This document shows positions 1 to 12,700 of a stretch of DNA of 64,000 bases, piece after piece; positions within the stretch are counted from its first letter, which is position 1; the number at the start of each line of letters is the position of its first letter. Below the pieces are notes generated by a model. The model was not told the DNA's origin. It ran no database searches and saw only the letters and a list, made by a program, of their open reading frames with translations. Location of the stretch: contig JACSVZ010000009.1 of the NCBI GenBank assembly GCA_014706295.1, positions 33,230,268 to 33,294,267 of the forward strand, written 5' to 3'. The translations under genes were made by a program, and so were the position numbers. Source of the stretch: Lycocorax pyrrhopterus obiensis (taxonomy: Eukaryota; Chordata; Aves; Passeriformes; Paradisaeidae).

Positions 1-592
1 TAAACGTTAAGGGGCTGGGATGTAGCAGCAAAGGGAAGTTATAACAATTTCATCTATTCCCTGTGGAAACATTTTGGAAAGCAGACAATTTCACCTCTGT
101 GGTCCCACCATTACCTGAATTCTCATTAGAAACATTAGTAAACTCCTATTATTTACCTTTTGAAGCTGGGGAATGAAATTAGTATCTAAATCTAAAATCT
201 TGACTTAGGCATACTTAACCACAAAGTGATTTAGCTACTTAGGCTTTGAACTTACATTTATCCAATGCAGTGAGGGACCTAAATCTGATAAACAGCAAAT
301 GGATCAATATCCATAAACCAGGACAACACAGTTCAAACTGTGGACTGGAGGCAGGAAATATGATAAATATTGTTTATCATCTCATGTCTTTAAAAAAAAG
401 GGCTATTGCTGGACTTTTGTGAAAATAACAGAACCACAGGTACTGTTTGGTTATATTTTCTCTGGTATTGGTTATAACAGCTTAAAACACCTATCTCAGG
501 GCTTTATTTGCTATAAATTTTATACTTGTCAGTTGACCCAGGCTCCAGGTGTGCAGATTTTACTTGATCAATAATTTACATTCATCTCTTAC
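1..592 (-). other. LCT: LCT intron 14 (part)
   Basis: AT-rich, with no GH1-like coding segment on either strand. The remaining LCT exons (rest of domain IV, anchor, tail) are therefore outside the window. Confidence 0.75.
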
Positions 593-727
593 CTATCAGA
601 GTCATATGACATAACACCCTTGGGATAGTTTAGGTTGTATGTTAAAACTGTGGTATAATGATTTAGACCAAAGTAGTCGTATGTGCCTTTAATTCTTTGT
701 TTTTCACTCTCAGTAAATTCTGGAAGT
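593..727 (-). CDS. LCT: LCT exon 14, last LCT exon in the window
   Basis: 135 nt, residues 1652-1696 plus 2 bases: [20 protein letters not shown] to SYDSD. Acceptor TTTTGCAG, donor GTAAGAG. The next exon, holding the domain IV nucleophile motif, would lie left of position 1. Confidence 0.92.
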
Positions 728-3700
728 CTGCAAAAGAAAACAGAGAGAATACACTTTGCACACACTCCATGGGTAATGCTGGGATCCCTGGTACCAGCAC
801 CACAAGCACAGGTAGAGAAAGTGGGGACTGGGAATGAAAAATAAGAAATGTAATTGAGAGGGACCAGTGAGCTCACTACATAGTTTTAAGAAAAGTTAAA
901 CAGATTTACCACAGGCATCAGGCAAAGTACTGTGTCTAATGCAGGGCAGTTACTGTGTCACTGAGCTGACAATTTATTACCCCAAAGATACCTTATGTTA
1001 GTAAATTTAGTTTGCAAGAGAGGTAAAGACAGGGAATAGGCAAAGCCCCCCTGCCTAGATTAGAACTAAGTGATCTTTAAGGTTCCTTCCAACACAAACC
1101 ATTCTGTGGTTCTATGAAAATGTACACTAGATTTTTCTGTGAGGATATAATAAGCTTTTGTACAGTAACATTGGAATAGAATCATTGAAATATATCATTT
1201 CTATAAGAAAAGCAGGTTTCAGCACAGCCAGTGAAACAAAAGCAGGTATGTGCCTGGGCTCTTACCGGGACTTGCTCAGGCCCTGAGCCAGACTTCGTTC
1301 CCGAATCCTTCTTTTCATCACTTCATTATAATCACCATTTTTGAAAATGGGATGAGCAAACCAGCCTAGAAGGAACTAAACCAGGAAATAAGGGAGGATA
1401 AATCATATATCAAAACAGGGGATTTAGCCATTCCTCTGTCATGTGCTGCTTTATAGGTGATACCTGAATTTATAACAAACAGGCACACGGAGATACAGCA
1501 TATAACAGCAGTAAATTTAATAAGCTTTTGTCACTGCAACCATATTTTGTCTCATTTCTGTTGCATTCTTGATCAGCTCCTGTAAGAGGTTACATACATT
1601 TTCTTGCAGTGATGCCTCTGCCTCATCCTTTTATTTCAATGAGATGCTGACCTGGGCTCTGGGCACATCCAGCACCTGGAGAGGGGATGTGACCAGGAGC
1701 AGCAGGGAGAGCTATGACCAGGGGTCTCTGTACCTGCAAGAATCGTCTGGCAGCTTCGATGTCCTCCTGGTTGTGCGGGTTGCGTGGTTCTGCCCAGTCA
1801 GAGTTGATGGTGATGGAGATGAGCCCTCCCTGCTTGGCCCGGTAGGTCTCGTTGTAGAGGTGCCAGACCTCCGCGTGCGCCTTGATCAGGTTGTGTCCCA
1901 CCACGTAGGGAGCGCGCCCCGGCCGAACGGAGATGCCTGCAAGGACCGGGACAGCACAGGCAGTAGACAGCACTTCCCAGCCCTCTCATGGCTGCCTCCC
2001 AGGCTGACACAACCTCGGGGCACCCAGAACTGCCCCTGGTAAAGGAATGAACATGCAACATCTGGTGCCCCAAGCCCAGCCCTGGGCTGGGATCAGTGCT
2101 TGGCACAGGCAGCTGAAGGAGCAGCTGCCATGGGAAGGCTGTGCAAGGAGGACCCTGCATTGCCCCTTCCTCCCTCTGGAGTGGGACATGGGCTGCCAGC
2201 CCTGGCAACAGGCTGCTGCTGCCACTATGGAGAGCAGAAAGCTGTGTGTTCAGGTTAGCTCACATCCCCTCTTCTCTTGGTTCTACTCTGCTGCTGAGCT
2301 GTGTCCTCCTCCAGCCCTAACTCTTCTCCACAGTCCCTGGAGCTGGTCTGGAAATGAGGTCTGCTCTGGGCAACAAGTGTAACCCAGAGGCTGCAGAGGA
2401 GGGGTGGACTAGAAGAGTGGAAGAAGGAGGATGGGTCTTGGAGGTGACAGGCAGAGAGAAAGAAGGACCACAGCAATCCAATCTATCCACACCACACCAT
2501 CTTCCTTGTTCTACCTTTGCAAGCCCCAAGCAACTTCGCTGCTGCAGCATAAAACAATTGTGCTGACAGTGCTGTGAAGGCTCTGAGGTTATGCCCAGCA
2601 GTCTTACCTGGAGCAGCTGTGCCAACGCCATAGCCAAGATACGCAGTGTTGTAGGGTTCATTGACGGTTATCCAAAATTTCACTTTATCCCCCAGCCTCT
2701 GGAAAATGACCTCAGCATATTCCTTAAACCTCTGAATTATAGTATCATTCTCCCACCCACCGACGTCCTGCAGTGCCTGTGGGAGGTCCCAGTGATAGAG
2801 AGTTACCTGTGGGGAAAGACAGCAGGACAAAGGACTCAACCAGTCACTCTTACAGTAACTCAGACTCATTTATGAACACAAATAGACTGTGCTTTGATCT
2901 ACAGTCACCTGTTCCTAACGTAGTTTGATGTTGTAGTGATCACTCACGCACTCAGTAAAACACCTTTTTGCCAGTTTCTTTAGGGACTGCCTAATGGTGA
3001 AGATGGAAGCTTTTACCAAAAACCACCTTGTGACAGCAAGAACTCGTCAGTGAAGGACTGCTGCACCTGCACTGACTCTCAGGTGCAATACAATCCACTA
3101 GAACACCTGTCTGGGCTGGTACAGAGGTATGAGGACAGCTCATAGTCACTCAACAGTGCTGAAAGAGCTGATTGACGCAGGGGTGAGGTCACCATCCATT
3201 GTATGTGAAAAACAACACCAACCAGTGGAGCTTCCTGACTCCCAGGAAAAGAACAAAGTTATATCCGTCTCTAAGAAAGGCAAGAAGGAAGATCCTGGGA
3301 ACCACCTTAGTCAGTCTCACCTCAGCGTCTGGAAAGATCCCTGCATAGGTTCCTGTGGAATCTATTTCCAAGCACATGAGAGATGAGAACACAATTGGGA
3401 ACAGCCAACAATAAGGTTACTGTGGTCTTTCCGGGTAGTAATTTCAACATATCCCTACATTCCAAGTTCATTTGCTTATTCAACAGTCCATGTTTCTTCA
3501 CGAAATGAAATGAAAAACCATGAAAAACAATTTCTGTAAAAAGGAGGGTATGGATGGAAACACACATGTTGCTCTGAGCACCAGATTTGGGGTTTACTAT
3601 TTTTTAGTTACCTGAAAGTTACTGGGTTTAGTTACCTGAGGCATAATGTTGGCTGCCAGAAGGGCATCAATCAGCCTTTCGTAGTAGTTCAGTCCCATTT

Positions 3701-6700
3701 CATTGATGTATCTGGTGGTCCCATCTGGGAGGACACGGGACCAGGAGATTGAAAAACGATAGTGAGACACCTTGAGGCTTTTCAGCATTTCCACATCCTC
3801 CTCAATCTTGTGGTAGCTGTCACAAGCTACATCTCCAGTTGCATCGTTGCCGATTCTCAAGGGAGTGTGGGAATATTTGTCCCAAATGCTAAGTCCTTTC
3901 CCATCTGCTCTCCATCCTCCTTCAATCTGTAATTGAAAATGAGAGAGAAATTGTTAGCAAACCCAAATTTAGGTCTTGGCCTAGCAAAGAATTCAGCCTG
4001 TTATTCTTCGTGGTGCCACACAATGAATTAACTCTCCACAGATAATTCAGGAGTCCATCTCAGTTTCCTGACCTGGTAAGCTGCAGTTGCTACGCTCCAC
4101 CGGAAGTTCTCTGGAAACTCTCCATATAAAAATTCCTCTTCCTTGGGCAGTGGGATGCCGTTATTGCGGATGATTTCTGCATAGTACACAGCAGAGCGCT
4201 TTGGCGTTCTCGGCCTGTTGGGGTTGTCAAAATCAATCTGGTGCAATCCAAATTTTGGATCATAACCATCCACCCATTCAAAATTATCCATCAGAGACCA
4301 AGCGTTGTATCCTTTCAGGTTAACACCATCTATTTTGTAAGCTGAAAGACCAGAAAATAAATGGAGGAGCATCAGTGGCATAATCACACATTAAATGAAT
4401 CCTACGGAATTCACATGCAAGCACATACAGGCTCCTAGTTTCATACAGGTGGCACTGGTCAACTAAGATCATTAAGAGTGTCTTCATAGTTGGAGGAGAC
4501 AAAGCACAGCCATGCAAAGGAGATCATAAAAACAAACACTATGTCTATATTGTGTTCAGACTATTTGAAAACTGGTATCAATCACTTTTTAAAAGTACTC
4601 TTCAAAGGACTAAAGTAACCAGAAATCTAGAGAGGAGACACACAACACCAACAGAACAAAAGAAAATTCTAGTACCTTTTAAAGCTTCATCAATGTATGT
4701 TTTGTAGTAAAATATCCTGGCATTGTCATCAACATCCGATTTGGTCTTTATCCCCACTCCATTCTCAATGATATATATTGGGGGGTTTCCATATTCCTCT
4801 TTGATCCAGTTCAATAGCCTCCTCAGACCCCAGGCCACAGCCCGATGGTCCGTAAGAGCTGAGGAAGGCCAGGAGCTGTCAACTGTTTTTGAAACCTCCT
4901 GGTCATACTCATAAGAGAAGGGCCTCAGAGGTGTTGTTGAATGGGTCACAATTTTGGAGGAGTATGTGTTGAAGCAGAAGACATCTGCTGTGCCCCGGAT
5001 GTATTCACGCTCCTCATCTGTGAAAACCGGCAGGCGCGATGACGGCAGGTTCTGGAGCTCGCTCCTGTTCCCCACTTTCCACTTCATGGCCTCGGGGTAG
5101 TCCCCATTTTTGAAAATCGGGTGTGTGAACCAACCCACCAAAAATTGCAGGTACCTGTCCGCAGCTTCAATGTCTCTGGGGTCGCTTGGTGTCTTCGGCT
5201 CAGCCCAGCTAATGAAGGGGCACAGGGCAATGACCCCTGCCTGACTCGCTCTGTATTTGTCATCGTAGGTGTGGTAGGCCCTGGCATGAGCTTTCAGTAA
5301 GATGTGGGCAACCCTGTAGGGAGCACTGCCAGGGTCCTTGACACTGGGTGCGAATGTCCCGAGGCCGTAGCCCAGCCAGGCAAAGATGTTGGGTTCATTC
5401 AAAGTAATCCAGAACTTCACCCTGTCCCCAAAAGTCTGGAAACAGAAGTCTGCAAAGCTGTCAAACAGGTCAATCAGCTCATTGCTCTCCCAGCCACCAG
5501 TGTCCTGAAGAGCTTGTGGCAGGTCCCAGTGGTAGAGAGTGACAATTGGAGTGATGTTGTTTGCAACCAGTCCATCAATGAGACGGTTGTAGTAGTCAAC
5601 TCCATGGCTGTTGATTGAGTTGTTCCTTCCAGTGGGGAAAATTCGAGGCCAGGACAGGGAAAAACGGTAATTCTTTACCCCTAAGGCTCTCAGCAGGTAA
5701 ATATCTTCCTCCACCTTGTTGTAGCTATCACAAGCTATATCTCCAGTATCATCATTGTTTACATTCCCTGGGATATGGGTGAAATTATCCCAAATGCTGG
5801 GTCCTTTGCCATCAGCATCCCAACCTCCCTCTATCTGGTAGGCAGAGGAAGACACACCCCACATAAAATCCTCTGGAAATGTCCCATAAAAGTACATGTC
5901 TCTTTCAAAAGAAGTCTGGGATGAAAACTTCTGCCAGACGACCTTTGCCTTGGAGGGAACTTCTGATGCTGGTAAATTAGGCAGCTTTGATGGCACAGGT
6001 TGGTCAAACACCACTGGTGCAGAAGATCTGCCAAAGGCTTGGGATGGAAAACCATTTTTTTCAATAACACTGGAATAGAAGTAAGCAGATGCCTTAGGAG
6101 TCCTTGGTCTGTTGCTGTCTTCAAAGTTCACGTGATGCAGCCCAAATTTTAGGCTGTATCCCACTGGGCCTTCAAAGCCATCAAGCAGGGATCGAGCAAT
6201 GTAGGACCGAACATCAACGGCGTCCAGTTTCACCGCTGCCACAGAAACGAGACACTGTAATTACTCACCTGAACATTTCCTGAACACAGCTCAGCACAAC
6301 AGAAGCACCACAGCCAAGGATAGCTGTGACAAGCCAAACACAAATGGTTTTAAAGGCTAAAAAAACCTCCCAAACAATTAAGAGTATCTGGCAGGAAAAG
6401 CAGTCAGCACAGTAACAGGAGCTGGTGAAATGCTTAGTGATAGAAATGTGTGAGAAAAGAAGTATTACACAAGAGGTATCTGAGTACAGGACACTTGTGC
6501 CACTGGTATCTCTTCCCCTGTGTTCTTGTTTTCAAGCAGATTTCATCAATTTAGACGTACGGTGCACTTTTAGATTTAACACTGTAATTAAAGTGAAACA
6601 TTGCAGGTATTTAGTGCTTGCCTATATTCCCTGAGTACAGGAGAGCTTCTTTCAGCAGAACAGTGTACCCAATACCAGCAGAGGCAAGTCCAGCATCCCT

Positions 6701-9700
6701 CCTCACATTGCTTACAAAAAAGCACTAAATCTCTCTCATTCAAAAAAAGCTCACTCCCATGTGCAGTCCATCCTCTTTACTTCCTCTGAGGCATAACAGC
6801 AATGCTAAACTGTGTTTTCTGTAGCTCTTTCAACACTTCTAGCAGTACGTTGAGATCTAGGTCAAGAAGATCAAATGCTGATCTTCAGTACACACTGATC
6901 ACCAACACATTTAATACAGCATATTTAATGTTTTCCTGACAGTATTGTTTGTTCTATCTAGAGAGCATCAGTCAAATCTCTATTTGAAATCTCAGCTCTC
7001 TATGCTTGTCCGGAACTTGCCACTAACACTATTTTTATGTCAAATGATACACATCTTGCAAAGATACAAGCATAACTTGAACATTCTACAAGCATAACTT
7101 AAACATTCTCAAAATGATTGAGGTAGAAATTTTAGGGAGATATTTCCAGTCCAAAGTGCTTGCTGCCAGTTTGAGCTGATTTATCGGTAAAGGCAGTTCA
7201 GTCCCAATTTATGAGATGTCTGCAGGCAAGAGCCTGCAGGCCAATCATCCCCAGGAGAGCTGGAGTATATAAAACAGTGTTCTCACAGAGGGACTGACCT
7301 TAGGGTCCAGGCTACATTAATCCATAATATGAAAAATGCATTCCAATATCTAAAGAGAATGTAGACCTCCATATCTGGACACCAGAGAGGCTTAAGTACA
7401 TAAAGTCACACTCATTACCTACATGACAGGCAGCTGACCTCACATCACTGTGTAAGTGGTGATGTTTTAAAGTTAACCACCATGGAAGGGCTAGAATAAC
7501 TACTTGCCATGATTAAAAAAAAATAAAATAATTTGATTTCTCCATACCCTTCAGGACCTCATCGATGTACTGGCGGAAATAATCCACTCGCAGAGTGTCA
7601 TTGAGAAGATCCCCGGTGTCTCCTGTCGGCACACCATTCCCTGCTACGTATATTGGGATCTTCGACCCTGTGTATTCCTGGGATACAAACTTCAGCAGCC
7701 TTCTTAATCCCCAAGGGACCACATGGATCCAAGAAGAGGCAGCCTGTGGCCAGGAAGGATCTACATGCAAGGAGAAGTTCCCAATGCTCTCGTAGCCTGG
7801 TGTGCATGTCCCGTTAGCCCCGGCACTGACCAGACGGGAAGTGTAATGGGAAAGGCCAAAGAAATCTGCAGTCCCTTTCAGCCAGGACTTCTCCTCCTCT
7901 GTAAACACAGGCAGCTGTGCGACTGTTGTGGAGCACTGCTGGTTCACTTCCTGGATCTGAGCCTTCAGCACATCTGGGTAATCACCATTAACAAATATGG
8001 GGTGAGCAAACCAGCCAAGCATCAACTGCAGGTACCTCTCAGATGCTCTCACATCCTCAGAGCTGGTTGGAGTCTTGGGTTCAGCCCAGTCTGAGTTCAG
8101 CACCAGCCCCACCTTTCCCAGTTGCTGAGAACGGTATTTGCTGTTATACAGGTGCCAGACCCTGGCATGAGCCTTGAGAATTGTGTGAGCAACCTGGGAG
8201 CAGAAAGCAGAGGAAAATGTGTCACACTGCATTGCACAGAAACTCTTAAGCATTGGGTTTATTGCCATGTGAAAATGTCCTCTCCATCCAAAAGAAAACA
8301 CCTTGACAAAACAAATAATGATAGACAAGGAGTGTAGTAGGTTTTGGAATAAGCAAAAGAATCTAACTATCCATCAACACTGGCTTTCAGAATAGAAAAA
8401 TAAAATAATAACACCTAGACTCTGTTAACTAACCCATTTTTAACGAGCATCATAAATCCAGCAACCACATTGTTGTCTCAGAGGCCACTTTAGGCTTGAA
8501 CATAGTTAAAGCACAGAACCATCAGAGGAAAACAACCCACCAAGAGTAGCTGCAGGATCCTAATTATTCCTGTGCCCCTACCTTGTAAGATGCTGCTCCT
8601 GGGTCAGTGATTCTTGGAGGATGCTCTCCAGTGCCATAGCCAGCGTAGCTGATAACCCAGGGCTCATGGAATGTAATCCAGAGCTTGACCCGATCCCCGA
8701 ACGTGGAAAAGCAGAAGTCTGCGTAGTTCACAAAAGCATCTATGATACTTTCATTCTGCCAGCCACCAAGAGCCTGCAGAGCTTGGGGCAGGTCCCAGTG
8801 GAACAGAGTCACCATGGGCTCAATGTTAGAGTCTAACAACCGGTCAATTAATCGGCTGTAATAATCAACACCCTTGGAATTGATGGTCTCGTTGGTGCCA
8901 GCAGGGAAAATTCTAGACCAGGATAGAGAAAATTTGTACAGCTGGGGGTGAAGACCCCTAAGCAGGTAAATGTCATAGCTGGTTTTATAGTAGCTGTCAC
9001 ATGCCACGTCTGCTGTTTGGTTCATGTGGACGTGGCCCCCATGCCCAAACTGATCCCAGATGCTTTCTCCTTTCCCATCCTCTGCCCAAGCTCCTTCGAT
9101 GTTAAAAGCTCCTGTGGATATGCCCCAGAGGAAACCACTTGGGAAAACATCTTGCAGGAAAGAATCCCTCTCCGATTCAGACTGTTCAGCAAACATTTCC
9201 CAGACTGTTTGATAGGAGGACTGAGGGGCAAGAACAGCATCTGGGTTTTCCTGTAGAGTATTTGTTTTGCTGGAAATAGAATAAATAGAAGTTAAAATCT
9301 CCAAGGTGGATGCCAGGGCCATAGAACTTGCAAACATGGAGTATAAAGGAATCATTTGCTTCCCATTCAGGTCACATAAGCCACATGCAGTTCCTTTGAC
9401 ATCTGATCAATCCAACCCTGCTGTCTCCCCGCTGGGACATGAAGGTGACTGCAGAACAGTTCTTTGAACATAGAGTCTCATAATTCACTAATTAGGTCAG
9501 AGGTGCAAACAAAATCCTTGCAGTGAGCAGCAATTTCCCGTGCTACAACTGCTTCATAAGTTTCCATAGGATAAGCTAAAACTACTCAATCCTGCTACTG
9601 TAATCCTTAGCATCTCCCTGCACAATGACATCTCCCACGTTTCCATAAGCTCAGTTGGCCTCTCCCCTAGGAAAGCCTCTATTTGATTTGTTTATTTATA

Positions 9701-12700
9701 ACCATTTTGCTCTTGAAAAAAGCAGAAGGCTTGAAAAATATAACTATTGGCTTGAAGGTGCAATTTGGGTAACCAAGGATGAGAGAGTGGAGAGGATTAC
9801 ATCATAGGATTAGTAGCAGGATAGAGGATTGCGAGTAATTGGAAGAGACTGGCTCAGCAGAAAGACAGCCCTTTGCAGCCCCTTCAGCAACAAACAGCAG
9901 ACTTTACCACTAAAACGTCTTGTCTCTCCCTGCTCAGAGCTTTCTAGAGAATGCTGTTTATTACTCTATATTTTTGTAGTGTTATATAGGATTACAGTAT
10001 TTGATTATAGTACCTCAAAACCTCAGATAAGTAGTCCAAGAAGTCATTAACATCACACCCAATCACATGTGCTTCTTCTTTATTAATAGCTGAAAACAAA
10101 CAAATGGTAAGTGAGGGATGTAGTCATAACTTAGATGCCATGGACTGCATGACCCTATTTGTACAAACAATTACACCTTGAGAAACAAGGTGCATTTCAT
10201 AACTAATAGTTATTTTTCTCAGATCAAAGGTATTGAGTTTTTAATTAGATATTTACAAATTCATATTAAAAAATGATCACAGTATCATAGAATCACTTAG
10301 GTTGGAAAATACCTCTAAGATCATCAAGTCCAACTGATTACCCAGCACTGCCAAACAACACTAAACCACGTCCCTAAGTGCCACATCTACATGTCTTTTA
10401 AAACCCTATGGGGATGGTGACTCCAGCATTGCCAACTGTGCCAACCCAACACTAAACCATGTCCCCAGGTGCCACATCTGTGTGTGTTTTAAGTCCCTAC
10501 AGGGGATGGTGACTCCCCTACTTCCCTGGGCAGCTTGTAACAGTGCTTGACAACCCTTTCAGTGAAGAAATTTTTCCTAATATCCAACCTAAACCTCTCC
10601 TACTGCAACTTGAGACTGATGAAAATGATGAAAAGACTTGGGGAAGATTTCCTGCTTCCCCTCCCTCAACATTCACCATCCACCCTTAATTTTCCAATAA
10701 GGCTATAAAAAACCATGAAGTTATTTTATCTAATAGCAGCAGCCTAGATTGGATGATTTTGAATTTCTTCTATAAGTTATCACGCAGATCTTAAATAAAA
10801 AACTCTTCTCCTTCTTGAAATATCACTCACCTGTGACAATGGCAGCTACTGGTATGAAAGGATTCTCTTCCATGGAAGCACAATCAAAGACCTTTAGACT
10901 AAAAACTAAGATGTCTTTGTCCTTCCAGACACTCTGCAAAACCAGAAATCAGGGAGTAGTATGAAAAGAAGCATCAGCCATCTAGTAAAACCAGGTTCTT
11001 GGCATTTTTTGCATTTTACATGGGCAGCTCCTTATCCTGCTACCCAGATGCTGAAAGACTCTTTGCTTATGGATTTTAGGAATGCAGTTCACTATCAGAG
11101 GTTTAATTCATGTAATAATAGGTACCAGTCTACAGCATCACTGATGTTGGTGCTGCCATGAGACCTAATCCGTTTATAAACTCACCCTCAGTAACATTTC
11201 TAGCACTGCCTCTGCTGATGAGGAATGTGAAGTTTGGTAGCACCGCTGTAGAGCCCATGCTAGAGTTTAATAATATCTGTCAGTGTACAGATATTGGCCT
11301 AACAGCTTATCACACACTTAGCATGTGAGAGAGAAGGTTTTTCAGTCCTGGACAAAAGAATTCTGCCATTCCAGTTGTTAATGCATCAATAATAAGCATT
11401 GACCAAGACGATCCTTTCCAGCACTTTCCAACAACTGTTTTTAAGTCACAATAACAACAGAGAAATGAGCACTTTGCAGCTGCTTCCTAGTGTAGCTCAC
11501 AGAAAATCAGAACTGTTTAGACATGCATCACAGCACATGAAATTCTGCTCCTGTTTATGTTCTGTCATTTGCTGCTATAATTTTAACCCTGTGCATAACA
11601 TTACCTGGAATTCACTCAATTTCTTGTAGAAATCTGTTTCATTTCCACAATAGTACTGAAGGCTAAGAGACACAAAGTCTACTGAATCCTGGAAACAAGA
11701 AAAAGAAAAGAATCATGCTGGAAGAAAATGGTGGTTTTTTTGAAGTATTACATTAAAAATACATAAAACTGTGTAAGGTCTGATAAAGACATATGGCTGG
11801 AGTGAGAAGCCATACAGCTGTATGGGAGCCCTGGACAATACAATGAGTACAAACTGGATATTGTACGGGAAGATGTGTTTTGCATGTCTCTTTCTAAACA
11901 AAGAATAAGTTAAACAACTAAATTAAATTCTATTTTATGAATTTAATATTAATGATTTACAGTTAATTTCTTAATTAGTAAGACTGTTCATGATTGATCA
12001 GAGAAACCTTGATAACTATGTGGTTCAGGTAGGCCTTATCAATAACCTTTGGTTGAAAGTCCACTTCAGAAGTTTTTAATCATTCTATATCACAAGGGTT
12101 ATCCCACTAGAAGTCAACAACCTTAAGGAAACTGACTACATTCTCTTATTAAACCAGCTGATGAAGTTGGAAGAAAACTGATAAGCTTTCAGTTTGTTTT
12201 TCAGTCCAAGGTTCTCTTCTAGTTTCATCAGCTCATCTAAAACAACTTCTTTGCTCTCTCTACAAACCACACCTTGCTTAAATCCTTGCAATGTCACACC
12301 TACAACGTTGCTTGACCTGGTTCTAAGGTTTGAAGGATTATGAATACAGCAAAAAACCCTGCACTGTGATCTGTGCACTGTATCCTACATCAACATCCTC
12401 TGGGTGAGGACAGCTATGAACAGGGAACTAGATCTTTAAGAAAGGATGTCATTGCCTTTGTAGAGATTACGTTCTCCTCGTGTTGTGCCATCTCTGTGAA
12501 ACTACATCACTTTTAGCACAGCTCAGTCTGGGATTTAACAAAATCAGCAGATATTTTAAATAACAGCTAATTAAGATAACGTATTGATATATTTGGTGGT
12601 GCATTAAGTACACCTGCAAAGAAAATGGCAACAGGTACACTTTTTGGAGACACCTTATCATTTAGCAAGTATATTGCTAAAATTGCCAATTATGAGAACA

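Noticed and set aside
1..592. Search for the remaining LCT exons (nucleophile motif, membrane anchor)
   Set aside because: No frame on the minus strand gives GH1 or anchor-like sequence with splice sites; they must lie outside the window.
1569..2382. Several 79-157 residue ORFs on both strands around LCT exons 11-12
   Set aside because: They are frame shadows of the GC-rich exon 12 and of stop-poor intron sequence; only the reading that gives GH1 motifs and correct splice phases is real.
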